Positions 1 through 5,821 of a DNA stretch of 6,318 nt are shown in pieces. Origin of the DNA: Alphaproteobacteria bacterium (lineage in GTDB: Bacteria; Pseudomonadota; Alphaproteobacteria; Sphingomonadales; Sphingomonadaceae); NCBI GenBank assembly GCA_020249025.1, contig JADCGM010000174.1:1-6318 (forward strand), written 5' to 3'. Made by a program: the position numbers and the translations under genes. Under the pieces are notes generated by a model, which was given only the letters and a program-made list of their open reading frames with translations, was not told where the DNA came from and did no database searches. Position 1 is the stretch's first letter; each line of letters begins with the position of its first letter.

Positions 1-98
1 AAGTCGGTCGCGATCGCCTCATAGGCATGGCCCATGTGCGGCTTGCCGTTCGGATAGGCGATGGCGGTGGTGATGTAGAAGGTGTCGCGCGCGGTCAT
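1..98 (-). CDS. metG: Methionyl-tRNA synthetase, N-terminal fragment (runs off left edge)
   Basis: Class I aminoacyl-tRNA synthetase that charges tRNA(Met) with methionine in the cytoplasm; essential for translation. Only the first 32 codons are present, beginning MTARDTFYITTAIAYPNG at the ATG at 98-96. The stretch YITTAIAYPNGKPHMGHAYE is the typical MetRS opening: the first strand of the Rossmann fold followed by the class I HIGH-type signature, here HMGH at residues 22-25, which binds ATP. The KMSKS motif and the anticodon-binding domain lie outside the window. The gene follows holB on the same strand after 40 nt and is probably cotranscribed with it. No convincing ribosome binding site precedes the ATG, but no other start is available in frame before the conserved motif. 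Identity is secure despite the short fragment. Confidence 0.93.
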   Translation of the reverse strand, partial: MTARDTFYITTAIAYPNGKPHMGHAYEAIATD

Positions 99-138
99 GG
101 CGGCGCGGATACCAGCCGCGATGAAGCGTGGGAAGGCG

Positions 139-1113
139 TCAGGCGCGCAGCGCGCGCCCGGCCTCGGCGACAAGGCTCGCCAGCCGGTAGGCGACGGCCT
201 GCGGTTCGAGCGACAGCGGCAGCGCCTCGGCGGCGAGGCGGCTGGCCTCGTCCCAGGCGGCCAGCGCCTGCGCCCGTGCCGCGCCGGTGCGGCGCTGGGC
301 GGCAGCGGCGATGGCGGCAGGCGCAAGTTCGAGAAAGGCCTCAAACCGCGGCTGCGCCGCCTTGCCGGCGAGCTGGCGGGCGAGATCGGAAATCCGGTCG
401 GGCCCTGCGCCGAGCGCCAGCGCATCGAGATCGCGCTGGAGTTCGTCGATGCCGAGCCCGGCGAAGCGCAGCGCGCGGCCCGGGCTGCCCTCGGCGAAGC
501 GGACGAGCGCCTCGCGCTCGGGCGAGTCCCCTGCCCCGAGCTGCGTCGCCAGCACCTCGGCGACGTCATCGGGCGGCAGCGGCTGGAAGCGCAGCGTCCG
601 GCAGCGCGACCGGATCGTCGCCAGCAGCCGGCCGGGCGAATGGCTGACGAGCAGGAACAGCGTGTTCGACGGCGGCTCTTCGAGATTCTTGAGAAGCGCG
701 TTGGCGGCGGCGCGGTTGAGGTCGTCGACGGCGTCGACGATCACCGCGCGCCACGGCGACAGGCCGGGCGTCGTCTGGAACAGCGGCTGCAGCTCCCGGA
801 CCTGATCGATGACGATCTCGGCGCGGAGCTTGCCCGAATCGGCTTCGACCCGTTCGAGGAGGCGCAGATCCGGATGTGCACCCGATCCGATCAGCCGGGC
901 GATCCGATGCTCGGGATCGACACCGAAGCGGTCGGCGGCGGTGCCGGCCTCGGGACCGGCGGCGCGCGCGAGCAGCCAGGCCGCCGCCTCGCGGGCGAAG
1001 CGGCCCTTGCCGATGCCCGCGGGTCCGGCCAGCAGCCAGGCATGGTGCAGCCGCCCGCCCGAGGCGGCGGCGATGAACGCCCCCTGCTGCTCCCGATGTC
1101 CGATCAGCCCCAT
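139..1113 (-). CDS. holB: DNA polymerase III subunit delta prime (clamp-loader subunit)
   Basis: Non-ATPase wrench subunit of the clamp loader, which opens the beta sliding clamp together with delta and the tau/gamma subunits. The 324-aa product is close to the usual ~330 aa. Residues 23-37 hold HHAWLLAGPAGIGKG, a P-loop (G30 to G37) that ends in Lys-Gly where an active AAA+ ATPase has Lys-Thr/Ser; this fits the degenerate nucleotide site of the family. A degraded Walker B region (VIVDAVDDLN, 124-133) leads into NALLKNLEEPPSNTLFLLVS (138-157), and the hallmark Ser-Arg-Cys motif is at 169-171. The rest is the helical collar-type C-terminal domain. The four zinc-binding cysteines of the E. coli protein are absent; the only Cys is in the SRC motif. 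The ATG at 1113 has AGAGG eight bases upstream. The gene precedes metG. tmk, a frequent upstream neighbour in related genomes, is replaced here by a divergent transporter. Confidence 0.93.
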   Translation of the reverse strand: MGLIGHREQQGAFIAAASGGRLHHAWLLAGPAGIGKGRFAREAAAWLLARAAGPEAGTAADRFGVDPEHRIARLIGSGAHPDLRLLERVEADSGKLRAEIVIDQVRELQPLFQTTPGLSPWRAVIVDAVDDLNRAAANALLKNLEEPPSNTLFLLVSHSPGRLLATIRSRCRTLRFQPLPPDDVAEVLATQLGAGDSPEREALVRFAEGSPGRALRFAGLGIDELQRDLDALALGAGPDRISDLARQLAGKAAQPRFEAFLELAPAAIAAAAQRRTGAARAQALAAWDEASRLAAEALPLSLEPQAVAYRLASLVAEAGRALRA

Positions 1114-1160
1114 CGCCCAAGCCTCTAGCAGGGCGCGGGCCGCGCCGCTAACCTCTTCCC

Positions 1161-2399
1161 ATGACCGCCCGCGCGCCGGGACGCCATGCGCTGGCGTTCA
1201 TCTTCGTCACCGTCCTCATCGACACCATCGGCTTCGGCATCGTCATCCCGGTGTTCCCGAAGCTCGTCATGGAGATCAACGGCGGCGACATCAGCGAGGC
1301 GGCGCGGATCGCCGGCTGGCTCGCCTTCGCCTATGCGGCGATGCAGTTCCTTTCGGGTCCGCTGATGGGCAATCTGTCGGACCGTTTCGGCCGGCGGCCG
1401 GTGCTGATCGCCTCGCTGCTCGCCTTCGCTGTCGACTATGTGATCATGGGCTTCGCCGGCTCGCTGGCGCTGCTGTTCGTCGGGCGGCTGGTCGCCGGGT
1501 TCACCGGGGCCTGCTACGCCAGCGCCTATGCCTATCTCGCCGACGTCACGCCGCCCGAGAAGCGCGCGCACCATTTCGGCATCGTCGGCATGGCCTTCGG
1601 CTTCGGCTTCATCATCGGGCCCGCGCTCGGCGGGCTGCTCGCCGAATATGGCGTGCGAGTGCCCTTCTTCGCCGCAGCCGCGCTCGCCTTCGCCAACGCC
1701 ATATATGGCTGGCTGGTGCTGCCCGAGAGCCTGCCGAAGGAAAAGCGCCGCCCCATCGACCTCAGGCGCGCCAATCCGGTCGGCGCGCTGCTTCAGTTGC
1801 GGGCGCTGCATCCGTCGGTGCTGGCGCTGGCCGCGGCGCTGTTCGTCTGGCAGGTCGCGCATCAGGCGTTGCAGGGCACCTGGGCCTTCTACACCATCTA
1901 TCGATTCGACTGGACGGAGGCGGCGGTGGGGCTGAGCCTGGCCGCGGTCGGGCTGGCGGCCGCCATCGTGCAGGGCGGCGTCACCGGTATCGTCATCCCG
2001 AAGCTCGGCGAGCGGCGCACGGTCATCCTCGGCATGAGCACCGGCATCGCCGCCTATGTGATCTACGGTCTGACGAGCGTCGGCTGGGGCATGTACGTCG
2101 GCATCGCCGTCGGCGCGCTTGCGGGACTCGTCTATCCCTCGCTGACCGCAATGATGTCGCAACAGGTCGAGGAGACTGCTCAGGGCGAGCTGCAGGGGGC
2201 GCTGTCGAGCCTCGCCAGCCTTGCGACGATCATCGGGCCGCCGGTGATGACGCAGCTGTTCGCGGCGTTTTCGGGCCCTGCCGCGCCGGTGCATGTGCCG
2301 GGCGTCGCCTTTTTCCTGGCGGCAGGGCTCGGTCTGCTGTCGCTGACGATGGCGCTGCGCGCGCCCCGCGCCGGCGCTAGCGCAGCTGCCGGAACTTGA
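1161..2399 (+). CDS. TetA/TCR-like major facilitator superfamily drug:H+ antiporter
   Basis: Inner-membrane efflux protein of the 12-helix DHA1 branch, 412 aa, closest in style to the tetracycline exporters. Visible landmarks are: DTIGFGIVIPVFPKL at the first helix (D21, matching the conserved helix-1 Asp of TetA); motif A, GNLSDRFGRRPV, between helices 2 and 3 (D74, R75, G77, R78-R79-P80); D92 in helix 3; R109 in GRLVAGFTGA (motif B, helix 4); and the proline-containing motif C region GFGFIIGPALGG (147-158) that marks antiporters. A basic loop around 189-206 separates the two halves, and the tail is short and Ala-rich. Such chromosomal homologues are common in sphingomonads and need not confer tetracycline resistance; the substrate is unknown. 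No TetR-type repressor gene is adjacent. No Shine-Dalgarno sequence precedes the ATG, but helix 1 begins soon after it. The last 23 nt overlap the convergent gene. Confidence 0.88.
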   Translation: MTARAPGRHALAFIFVTVLIDTIGFGIVIPVFPKLVMEINGGDISEAARIAGWLAFAYAAMQFLSGPLMGNLSDRFGRRPVLIASLLAFAVDYVIMGFAGSLALLFVGRLVAGFTGACYASAYAYLADVTPPEKRAHHFGIVGMAFGFGFIIGPALGGLLAEYGVRVPFFAAAALAFANAIYGWLVLPESLPKEKRRPIDLRRANPVGALLQLRALHPSVLALAAALFVWQVAHQALQGTWAFYTIYRFDWTEAAVGLSLAAVGLAAAIVQGGVTGIVIPKLGERRTVILGMSTGIAAYVIYGLTSVGWGMYVGIAVGALAGLVYPSLTAMMSQQVEETAQGELQGALSSLASLATIIGPPVMTQLFAAFSGPAAPVHVPGVAFFLAAGLGLLSLTMALRAPRAGASAAAGT

Positions 2400-3297
2400 A
2401 GCCCCAGCGGTAGTAGAGCATCGCGTAGAGCTTCTTGTCGAAGACGCGGCGTTTGCCGTGGCGCCCGCGGATGATGATGATCCCGGTCGGGTGCTGCCAG
2501 TAGTCGGGATGGATCTCCTGGCTTTCCTCGATCATCAGGTCCTTGACCTCGCTCGGGAAGCGCAGCGGCGCGCTCGCCGAGGGGACGTACCGGCCATAAT
2601 ATTTGAACCGGTTGTACATCAGGACGCCGACGATCACGGCGACGAAGAACAGCCCGATCAGTAGCCAGCGCGCCCAGGCCCGCGGATCGCCGGGCTCGAT
2701 GATCGCGCCCTTGCCCTTGGCAGTCGGGTCGCGCTTGACCGCCTCGACCGGGATCTGGTCGTTGACGCGCCCGAACGGGTCCTTGACCGCCGCGGCGCCG
2801 TTGCGGCCGCCTTCGGCGATGATCGGGCCGTCCTGCGGGCGCATCGGGGCGACAGCGCCGTTGCCGCCGTCGAGCAGCATCTTGCCGGTCTGGTCGATGG
2901 TGAGAAGATAGGCCGGGCGCGGGCCGCACTTGATCTTGTGCACGAGAACGCCCGGCGCGCCCGTCATCTTCTGATATTCGGTGACGTTGGTGCAGATGCC
3001 GCCGAGGCTGTTCACCGCATCGCGCAGATAGGCGAAAGGCGCATCGCCCTTGGGCTTGTCGAGCGCCTCATAGACCTGAAGGCCGAACGGCAGCGTCTTG
3101 GGCCCCAGGGTCGAGGGCGGCGGTGGCAGCGGCAGATCATTCTCGATGCCCTGCACCCGGCTCGGCAAGGCGGCCGCCGGCGGCGGCGATGACGGCGCAG
3201 CCGCCGGCGCCGGCGCGGGCGACTGCGCCGGGGCAGCCGTCTGCGCGACGGCCGCACTGGCGAAAAGCCCGAGAAGGATCGCGAAGCGAACCGGCAT
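2377..3297 (-). CDS. Uncharacterised exported single-pass membrane protein
   Basis: I do not recognise a named family. From the ATG at 3297 the product is 306 aa. Residues 1-18 form a signal peptide (MPVRFAILLGLFASAAVA, likely cleaved after AVA). Residues 19-65 are a Pro/Ala-rich flexible linker. Residues 66-205 form a predicted periplasmic domain containing two cysteines (C102, C124) that could form a disulfide. Residues 208-228 (WARWLLIGLFFVAVIVGVLMY) form one membrane helix. It is followed by a basic segment (NRFKYYGRYV), which by the positive-inside rule puts the final ~75 residues in the cytoplasm. That tail contains GIIIIRGRHGKRRVFDKKLYA and ends FKFRQLR. A GTG nine bases upstream (3306) is an alternative start, but AGGTGA lies five bases before the ATG and nothing suitable precedes the GTG. 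The gene sits 57 nt downstream of tRNA-Thr. Its stop lies inside the convergent transporter gene. Confidence 0.8.
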   Translation of the reverse strand: MPVRFAILLGLFASAAVAQTAAPAQSPAPAPAAAPSSPPPAAALPSRVQGIENDLPLPPPPSTLGPKTLPFGLQVYEALDKPKGDAPFAYLRDAVNSLGGICTNVTEYQKMTGAPGVLVHKIKCGPRPAYLLTIDQTGKMLLDGGNGAVAPMRPQDGPIIAEGGRNGAAAVKDPFGRVNDQIPVEAVKRDPTAKGKGAIIEPGDPRAWARWLLIGLFFVAVIVGVLMYNRFKYYGRYVPSASAPLRFPSEVKDLMIEESQEIHPDYWQHPTGIIIIRGRHGKRRVFDKKLYAMLYYRWGFKFRQLR

Positions 3298-3302
3298 GCG
3301 TC

Positions 3303-3308
3303 TCACCT
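3303..3308 (-). promoter_or_regulatory. Ribosome binding site that decides the membrane-protein start
   Basis: AGGTGA on the minus strand lies five bases before the ATG at 3297 and overlaps the competing GTG at 3306-3304. This favours the ATG, giving 306 aa, over the GTG, giving 309 aa. Confidence 0.55.
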
Positions 3309-3347
3309 ACAAGAAGGGCGCAGCGCTGTCAGCAGGGCGAGAAAAAG

Positions 3348-3443
<96 letters not shown>

Positions 3444-3451
3444 GAGCCGGG

Positions 3452-3481
3452 CCTATGCCCGCGGCCCGTCCGGCTTGTCAA
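3452..3481 (-). promoter_or_regulatory. Candidate sigma-70-type promoter of tRNA-Thr
   Basis: On the minus strand a perfect TTGACA -35 hexamer (3481-3476) is followed after 18 nt by CATAGG (3457-3452), or after 17 nt by GCATAG, as a weak -10. Initiation would fall near 3445. That leaves a leader of about 15 nt before the mature tRNA 5' end at 3429, a typical distance for a tRNA gene. The -35 is convincing; the -10 matches the consensus at only about three positions. Confidence 0.5.
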
Positions 3482-3509
3482 GCAAGCGCCGGCGCGGCAC
3501 ATCGCGGCC

Positions 3510-3644
3510 ATGGCGAATAACAAGGACGACGATCGCGCCGCGCGCCTTGCCGCGGCGCTCCGCGCCAATCTCCAGCGGCGCAAGGCGCAGGCGCGCGCGA
3601 CGGGCGGTGAGACTCCCTCGCCGCCCGAACCCAAGGCCGATTAG
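3510..3644 (+). CDS. Small basic hypothetical protein (44 aa)
   Basis: The product starts MANNKDDDRAARLAAALRAN and continues LQRRKAQARA before a Gly/Pro-rich tail ending PEPKAD. The pattern is a short acidic start, then an amphipathic basic helix (about residues 8-30) with an Arg-Arg-Lys cluster, then a disordered tail. I recall similar tiny DDR-(K/A)ARLAAALRANLxRRKAQ proteins in sphingomonads and related alphaproteobacteria, but I know of no function; the Arg/Lys spacing would allow nucleic-acid or ribosome binding, which is speculation. There is no signal peptide or membrane segment. No Shine-Dalgarno sequence precedes the ATG. The gene is divergent from tRNA-Thr, and its TAG stop overlaps the TAA of the convergent monooxygenase gene. 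The codons look like real coding sequence. Confidence 0.7.
   Translation: MANNKDDDRAARLAAALRANLQRRKAQARATGGETPSPPEPKAD
3601..3627. terminator. GC-rich hairpin between convergent genes, possible terminator
   Basis: CGGGCGGTGAG (3601-3611) and CTCGCCGCCCG (3617-3627) pair over 11 bp with a single G.U wobble and a five-base loop ACTCC. The hairpin lies in the last codons of the small plus-strand gene. On the minus strand it begins 13 nt after the stop of the ABM monooxygenase, where a terminator for that gene would be expected. No T-run follows on either strand, so it may only slow polymerase, protect 3' ends, or be incidental to coding for a Gly/Pro-rich tail. Confidence 0.3.
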
Positions 3645-3928
3645 ATGCCGTCGAGATATTCGATCTCCGGCCGACCGGCGAGCACCGCGCCGAGCGCTGG
3701 TCCTGCCGCGCGGAAATGGTCGCTGGCGCCGTGCGCCTTGAGCGCGTCTTCCGACGCATAGAGTTCGAGCACCTTGTAGGTGTCCGCCTCCGTCTTCGAG
3801 CGGCAGAGCTGGTACATCAGATTGCCCGGCTCGTTGGCGCGCACGGCGGCGGCGAGCGTGGCGAAGGCCGCCTCCAGCTCGGCGCCCTTGCCCGGCTGCA
3901 CCTTCAGCGTCGCGATCACTCCGATCAT
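3641..3928 (-). CDS. ABM-domain protein, putative quinol monooxygenase (YgiN-like)
   Basis: A 95-aa single-domain member of the antibiotic biosynthesis monooxygenase (ABM) superfamily. These are cofactor-free dimeric ferredoxin-like folds that oxidise quinols or polyketide-type aromatics, or act in stress responses. The landmarks are in order: IGVIATLKVQPGK (first strand), a helix, NEPGNLMYQLCRS (residues 32-44, with the typical E-P-G...Y), DTYKVLELYASEDALKAHGASDHF (49-72, with Y51, E55, Y57, H66, H71 and F72 in family-like spacing) and the final strand PEIEYLDG. The length is normal for the family. GGGGAG nine bases upstream of the ATG at 3928 supports the start. The gene is divergent from phhA across 80 nt and convergent with the small gene, sharing four bases with it. 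The substrate cannot be predicted. Confidence 0.87.
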   Translation of the reverse strand: MIGVIATLKVQPGKGAELEAAFATLAAAVRANEPGNLMYQLCRSKTEADTYKVLELYASEDALKAHGASDHFRAAGPALGAVLAGRPEIEYLDGI

Positions 3929-3937
3929 GTCGTCGGT

Positions 3938-3943
3938 CTCCCC
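3938..3943 (-). promoter_or_regulatory. Ribosome binding site of the ABM monooxygenase gene
   Basis: GGGGAG on the minus strand lies nine bases before the ATG at 3928. It is purine-rich and in a fair position, and it supports that start. Confidence 0.5.
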
Positions 3944-3997
3944 AGTTGAACGGCGCGGACTATGCGCGGCGTCTGGCCCCTTCGTCGCCCCGCGCGT

Positions 3998-4003
3998 TAT
4001 AAG
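3998..4003 (+). promoter_or_regulatory. TATAAG, possible -10 box of phhA
   Basis: TATAAG stands out in very G+C-rich surroundings and ends five bases before the phhA ATG. If it is a -10 box, transcription would begin at or next to the start codon and give a nearly leaderless mRNA. No matching -35 hexamer is visible at the usual spacing, so this is tentative. Confidence 0.25.
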
Positions 4004-4008
4004 AGGGC

Positions 4009-4869
4009 ATGTATCAGGACTATCCCGAGCGCCCCGCGGAGGCCGCCGCCGACTGGACGGTGCCGCAGAACTGGGCGCACTACAGCGCCACCGACCACCG
4101 GGTCTGGGACACGCTCTTCGCGCAGCAGGCGAAGCTGCTGCCCGGCCGTGTCGCCCCCGAATTCCTCGACGGTCTCGACGTGCTCCGGCTGTCGAAGCCC
4201 GGCATTCCCGACTTCGACGAGCTGTCCGAGGTGCTGACGAAGCGCACCGGCTGGCAGGTCGTGGCGGTGCCGGGGCTGGTGCCCGAGGATGTGTTCTTCG
4301 AGCACCTCGCCAACCGGCGCTTCCCGGCGGGCATCTTCATCCGCAAGCCCGACGAGCTCGACTATATCTCGGCCCCCGACGTCTTCCACGACGTGTTCGG
4401 CCATGTGCCGCTGCTCGCCCATCCGGTGTTCGCCGACTATATGCAGGCCTATGGGCAGGGCGGGCTGCGCTCGCTCGAGTTCGGGGCGATCCACAAGCTG
4501 GCGCGGCTCTACTGGTATACGGTCGAGTTCGGCCTGGTGCAGGGCGCGGACGGGCTGAAGCTCTATGGCGCGGGCATCGTGTCGAGCCGCAGCGAATCGA
4601 TCTTCGCGCTCGACGACCCCTCCCCCAACCGGCTGGGCTTCGATCTGACGCGGGTGATGCGGACCAAATACCGGATCGACGACTATCAGCAGAATTACTT
4701 CGTCATCAACAGCTTCGCGCAGCTGCTGGACGTCACGCTCAACACCGATTTCGGCCCGCTCTACGACGAGCTGGCGCGGCTCGACGACATCGAGATCGCA
4801 ACCGTGCTGCCCGATGACCGGGTCTACACCCGCGGTACCCAAGCCTACGCCCGCAGCCGCGCCGCCTAG
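4009..4869 (+). CDS. phhA: Phenylalanine 4-hydroxylase
   Basis: Non-heme iron, tetrahydropterin-dependent monooxygenase that converts phenylalanine to tyrosine in the cytoplasm, opening phenylalanine breakdown. The 286-aa product is the single catalytic domain typical of bacterial enzymes, without the regulatory ACT domain of animal homologues. The iron ligands are all visible: H127 and H132 in DVFHDVFGHVPLL, and E173 in YWYTVEFGLV. The His-to-Glu distance of 41 residues matches the Chromobacterium violaceum enzyme (H138, H143, E184). Other family segments are RRFPAGIFIRKPDELDYI (103-120), GAGIVSSRSES and QQNYFVINSFAQLLD. The first in-frame Met is at 4009, and the next is beyond residue 140. 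The Shine-Dalgarno-like GAGGG is unusually close to it (one base). No pterin carbinolamine dehydratase (phhB) or Lrp-type regulator gene lies alongside. Its TAG stop shares bases with that of the convergent SMP-30 gene. Confidence 0.96.
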   Translation: MYQDYPERPAEAAADWTVPQNWAHYSATDHRVWDTLFAQQAKLLPGRVAPEFLDGLDVLRLSKPGIPDFDELSEVLTKRTGWQVVAVPGLVPEDVFFEHLANRRFPAGIFIRKPDELDYISAPDVFHDVFGHVPLLAHPVFADYMQAYGQGGLRSLEFGAIHKLARLYWYTVEFGLVQGADGLKLYGAGIVSSRSESIFALDDPSPNRLGFDLTRVMRTKYRIDDYQQNYFVINSFAQLLDVTLNTDFGPLYDELARLDDIEIATVLPDDRVYTRGTQAYARSRAA

Positions 4870-5753
4870 CTGCGCAGCCGGAACGCGTCCGGCCCGCTGA
4901 CGCCGGGGCGGGTCGCGAACAGGGAGCCGGCGAGGCGGTCGCTGTCGGTGGTCATCATCGCGGCGGTGGTGATGTAGAGCGTCGACAGATCCGCGCCGCC
5001 GAAGGCGCAGGTGGTGATGTTGCGGACCGGCATCTCGAGCGTCCCGAGCACCGTCCCGTCCGGCGCGATGCGGACGATGCAGCCGCCGCCGAAGCGGCAG
5101 TTCCAGAGCACGCCCTCATCGTCGATCGCCGAGCCGTCCGGCAGACCGCGGCCGAACCCGGCGAGGTGGACGCGCTCGTTCGAGATGTCGCCGGTGCGGG
5201 CGTCGTAGTCATAGGCCCAGATGGTGTCGGCGAGCGTGTCGGCGAAGTAGAAGCGCGTGCGATCCGGCGACCAGCACAGCGTGTTGGAGATACCGATGCC
5301 GGTCTTCAGCGTGTCGGTGCGCCCGTCGCGGCGGATGCGGACGAGGATGCCGTCCTTGCCGCCCGCCTCCCCCGGCTCGCCGTTCGGGCCGACATTGTTG
5401 CGCATCGAGCCGACCCAGAAGTCGCCCAGCGGATCGCAGCGGCCGTCGTTGAGGCGGACCCCCGGCCAGCCGTCGAGCGCATGGCCGTGGTCTCGGCGCG
5501 TGTCGGTCGCGGGTTCCCAAAAGATGAGACGCGAGCCGAGCGCGACGAGCAGCGTACCCGGCGTCTCCGTCAGCGTCAGCGCCACGACAGGTTCGTCGAA
5601 AAACCAACTCGCGACCGCGCCGGTCGTCTCGTCATAACGGTGGACGAGGAAGCGGTTGACGTCGGTCCACCACAGCGACCGCGTCTCCGCCTCCCAGGTC
5701 GCCCCCTCCCCGCATTTGTCGCCGACGGGTGCGACGCAGACGATCTCCGACAT
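4866..5753 (-). CDS. SMP-30/gluconolactonase/LRE family protein (regucalcin-like lactonase)
   Basis: Six-bladed beta-propeller of the SMP-30/gluconolaconase family, 295 aa. Members usually hydrolyse sugar lactones using one divalent metal. The metal ligands align with those of regucalcin (E18, N154, D204): E16 in KCGEGATW, N157 in GISNTLCWSPD, and D206 in LPDGSAIDDEG. The substrate-contact pair is R100 and N102 in VRLNDGRCDPLGDFWVGSM. There is no signal peptide, so it is cytoplasmic. It carries seven cysteines, which is fairly many for such a protein. GGAGGAG lies eight bases before the ATG at 5753, a strong ribosome binding site that fixes the start. No sugar dehydrogenase, dehydratase or transporter gene is adjacent, so the actual lactone (gluconate, arabinonate, galactonate or other) cannot be assigned. 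It is divergent from the nuclease gene across 68 nt and convergent with phhA. Confidence 0.9.
   Translation of the reverse strand: MSEIVCVAPVGDKCGEGATWEAETRSLWWTDVNRFLVHRYDETTGAVASWFFDEPVVALTLTETPGTLLVALGSRLIFWEPATDTRRDHGHALDGWPGVRLNDGRCDPLGDFWVGSMRNNVGPNGEPGEAGGKDGILVRIRRDGRTDTLKTGIGISNTLCWSPDRTRFYFADTLADTIWAYDYDARTGDISNERVHLAGFGRGLPDGSAIDDEGVLWNCRFGGGCIVRIAPDGTVLGTLEMPVRNITTCAFGGADLSTLYITTAAMMTTDSDRLAGSLFATRPGVSGPDAFRLRS
4877..4893. terminator. Short hairpin just past the phhA stop
   Basis: GCCGGA (4877-4882) and TCCGGC (4888-4893) form a perfect 6-bp stem with a five-base loop ACGCG, starting eight bases after the phhA stop codon. It lies within the last codons of the convergent SMP-30 gene and has no T-run, so a terminator role for phhA is only a possibility. 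Confidence 0.22.
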
Positions 5754-5821
5754 GGCTGCAACTCCTCCCGACCCGGCCCGGGCGACTCGTTTTTGTCCGA
5801 CAGCCTTGTAAACAGGAGGGC
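5754..5821. promoter_or_regulatory. Divergent intergenic region, SMP-30 gene and nuclease gene
   Basis: These 68 nt must hold the 5' signals for both divergent genes. The only A+T-rich patches are a run of five T (near 5790) and TTGTAAAC (5806-5813). Ribosome binding sites are clear at both ends: GGAGGAG for the lactonase, and AGGAGG at 5814-5819 for the nuclease, only two bases from its ATG. I could not identify a convincing -35/-10 pair on either strand. Confidence 0.4.
5762..5768 (-). promoter_or_regulatory. Strong ribosome binding site of the SMP-30 gene
   Basis: GGAGGAG on the minus strand lies eight bases before the ATG at 5753, the best-formed Shine-Dalgarno sequence in the window. 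Confidence 0.65.

Noticed and set aside
82..1128. Long plus-strand open frame (348 codons) across the holB region
   Set aside because: It lies antisense to holB, whose product has clear family motifs. The translated frame is Arg/Gly/Ala-rich without recognisable domains, as expected from antisense reading of G+C-rich coding DNA.
1114..1160. End of a tmk gene upstream of holB
   Set aside because: The minus-strand frame upstream of holB has no stop that would mark the end of another gene, and the region runs directly into the transporter gene on the other strand.
1125..2294. Long minus-strand open frame (389 codons) antisense to the transporter
   Set aside because: Its translation is a low-complexity mix of R, H, D, Q and G with no hydrophobic core, while the opposite strand encodes a full set of MFS motifs.
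3304..3306. GTG at 3306 as the start of the membrane protein
   Set aside because: It lies within the AGGTGA ribosome binding site of the ATG at 3297 and has no such site of its own; the ATG also gives a cleaner signal peptide.
3997..4842. Minus-strand open frame (281 codons) antisense to phhA
   Set aside because: The plus-strand frame contains all iron ligands of phenylalanine hydroxylase; the antisense frame shows no family features.
5807..5814. TGTAAACA as a transcription-factor operator in the lactonase-nuclease gap
   Set aside because: It is only a short TGT-N2-ACA inverted repeat with no second copy, and no regulator gene is linked.
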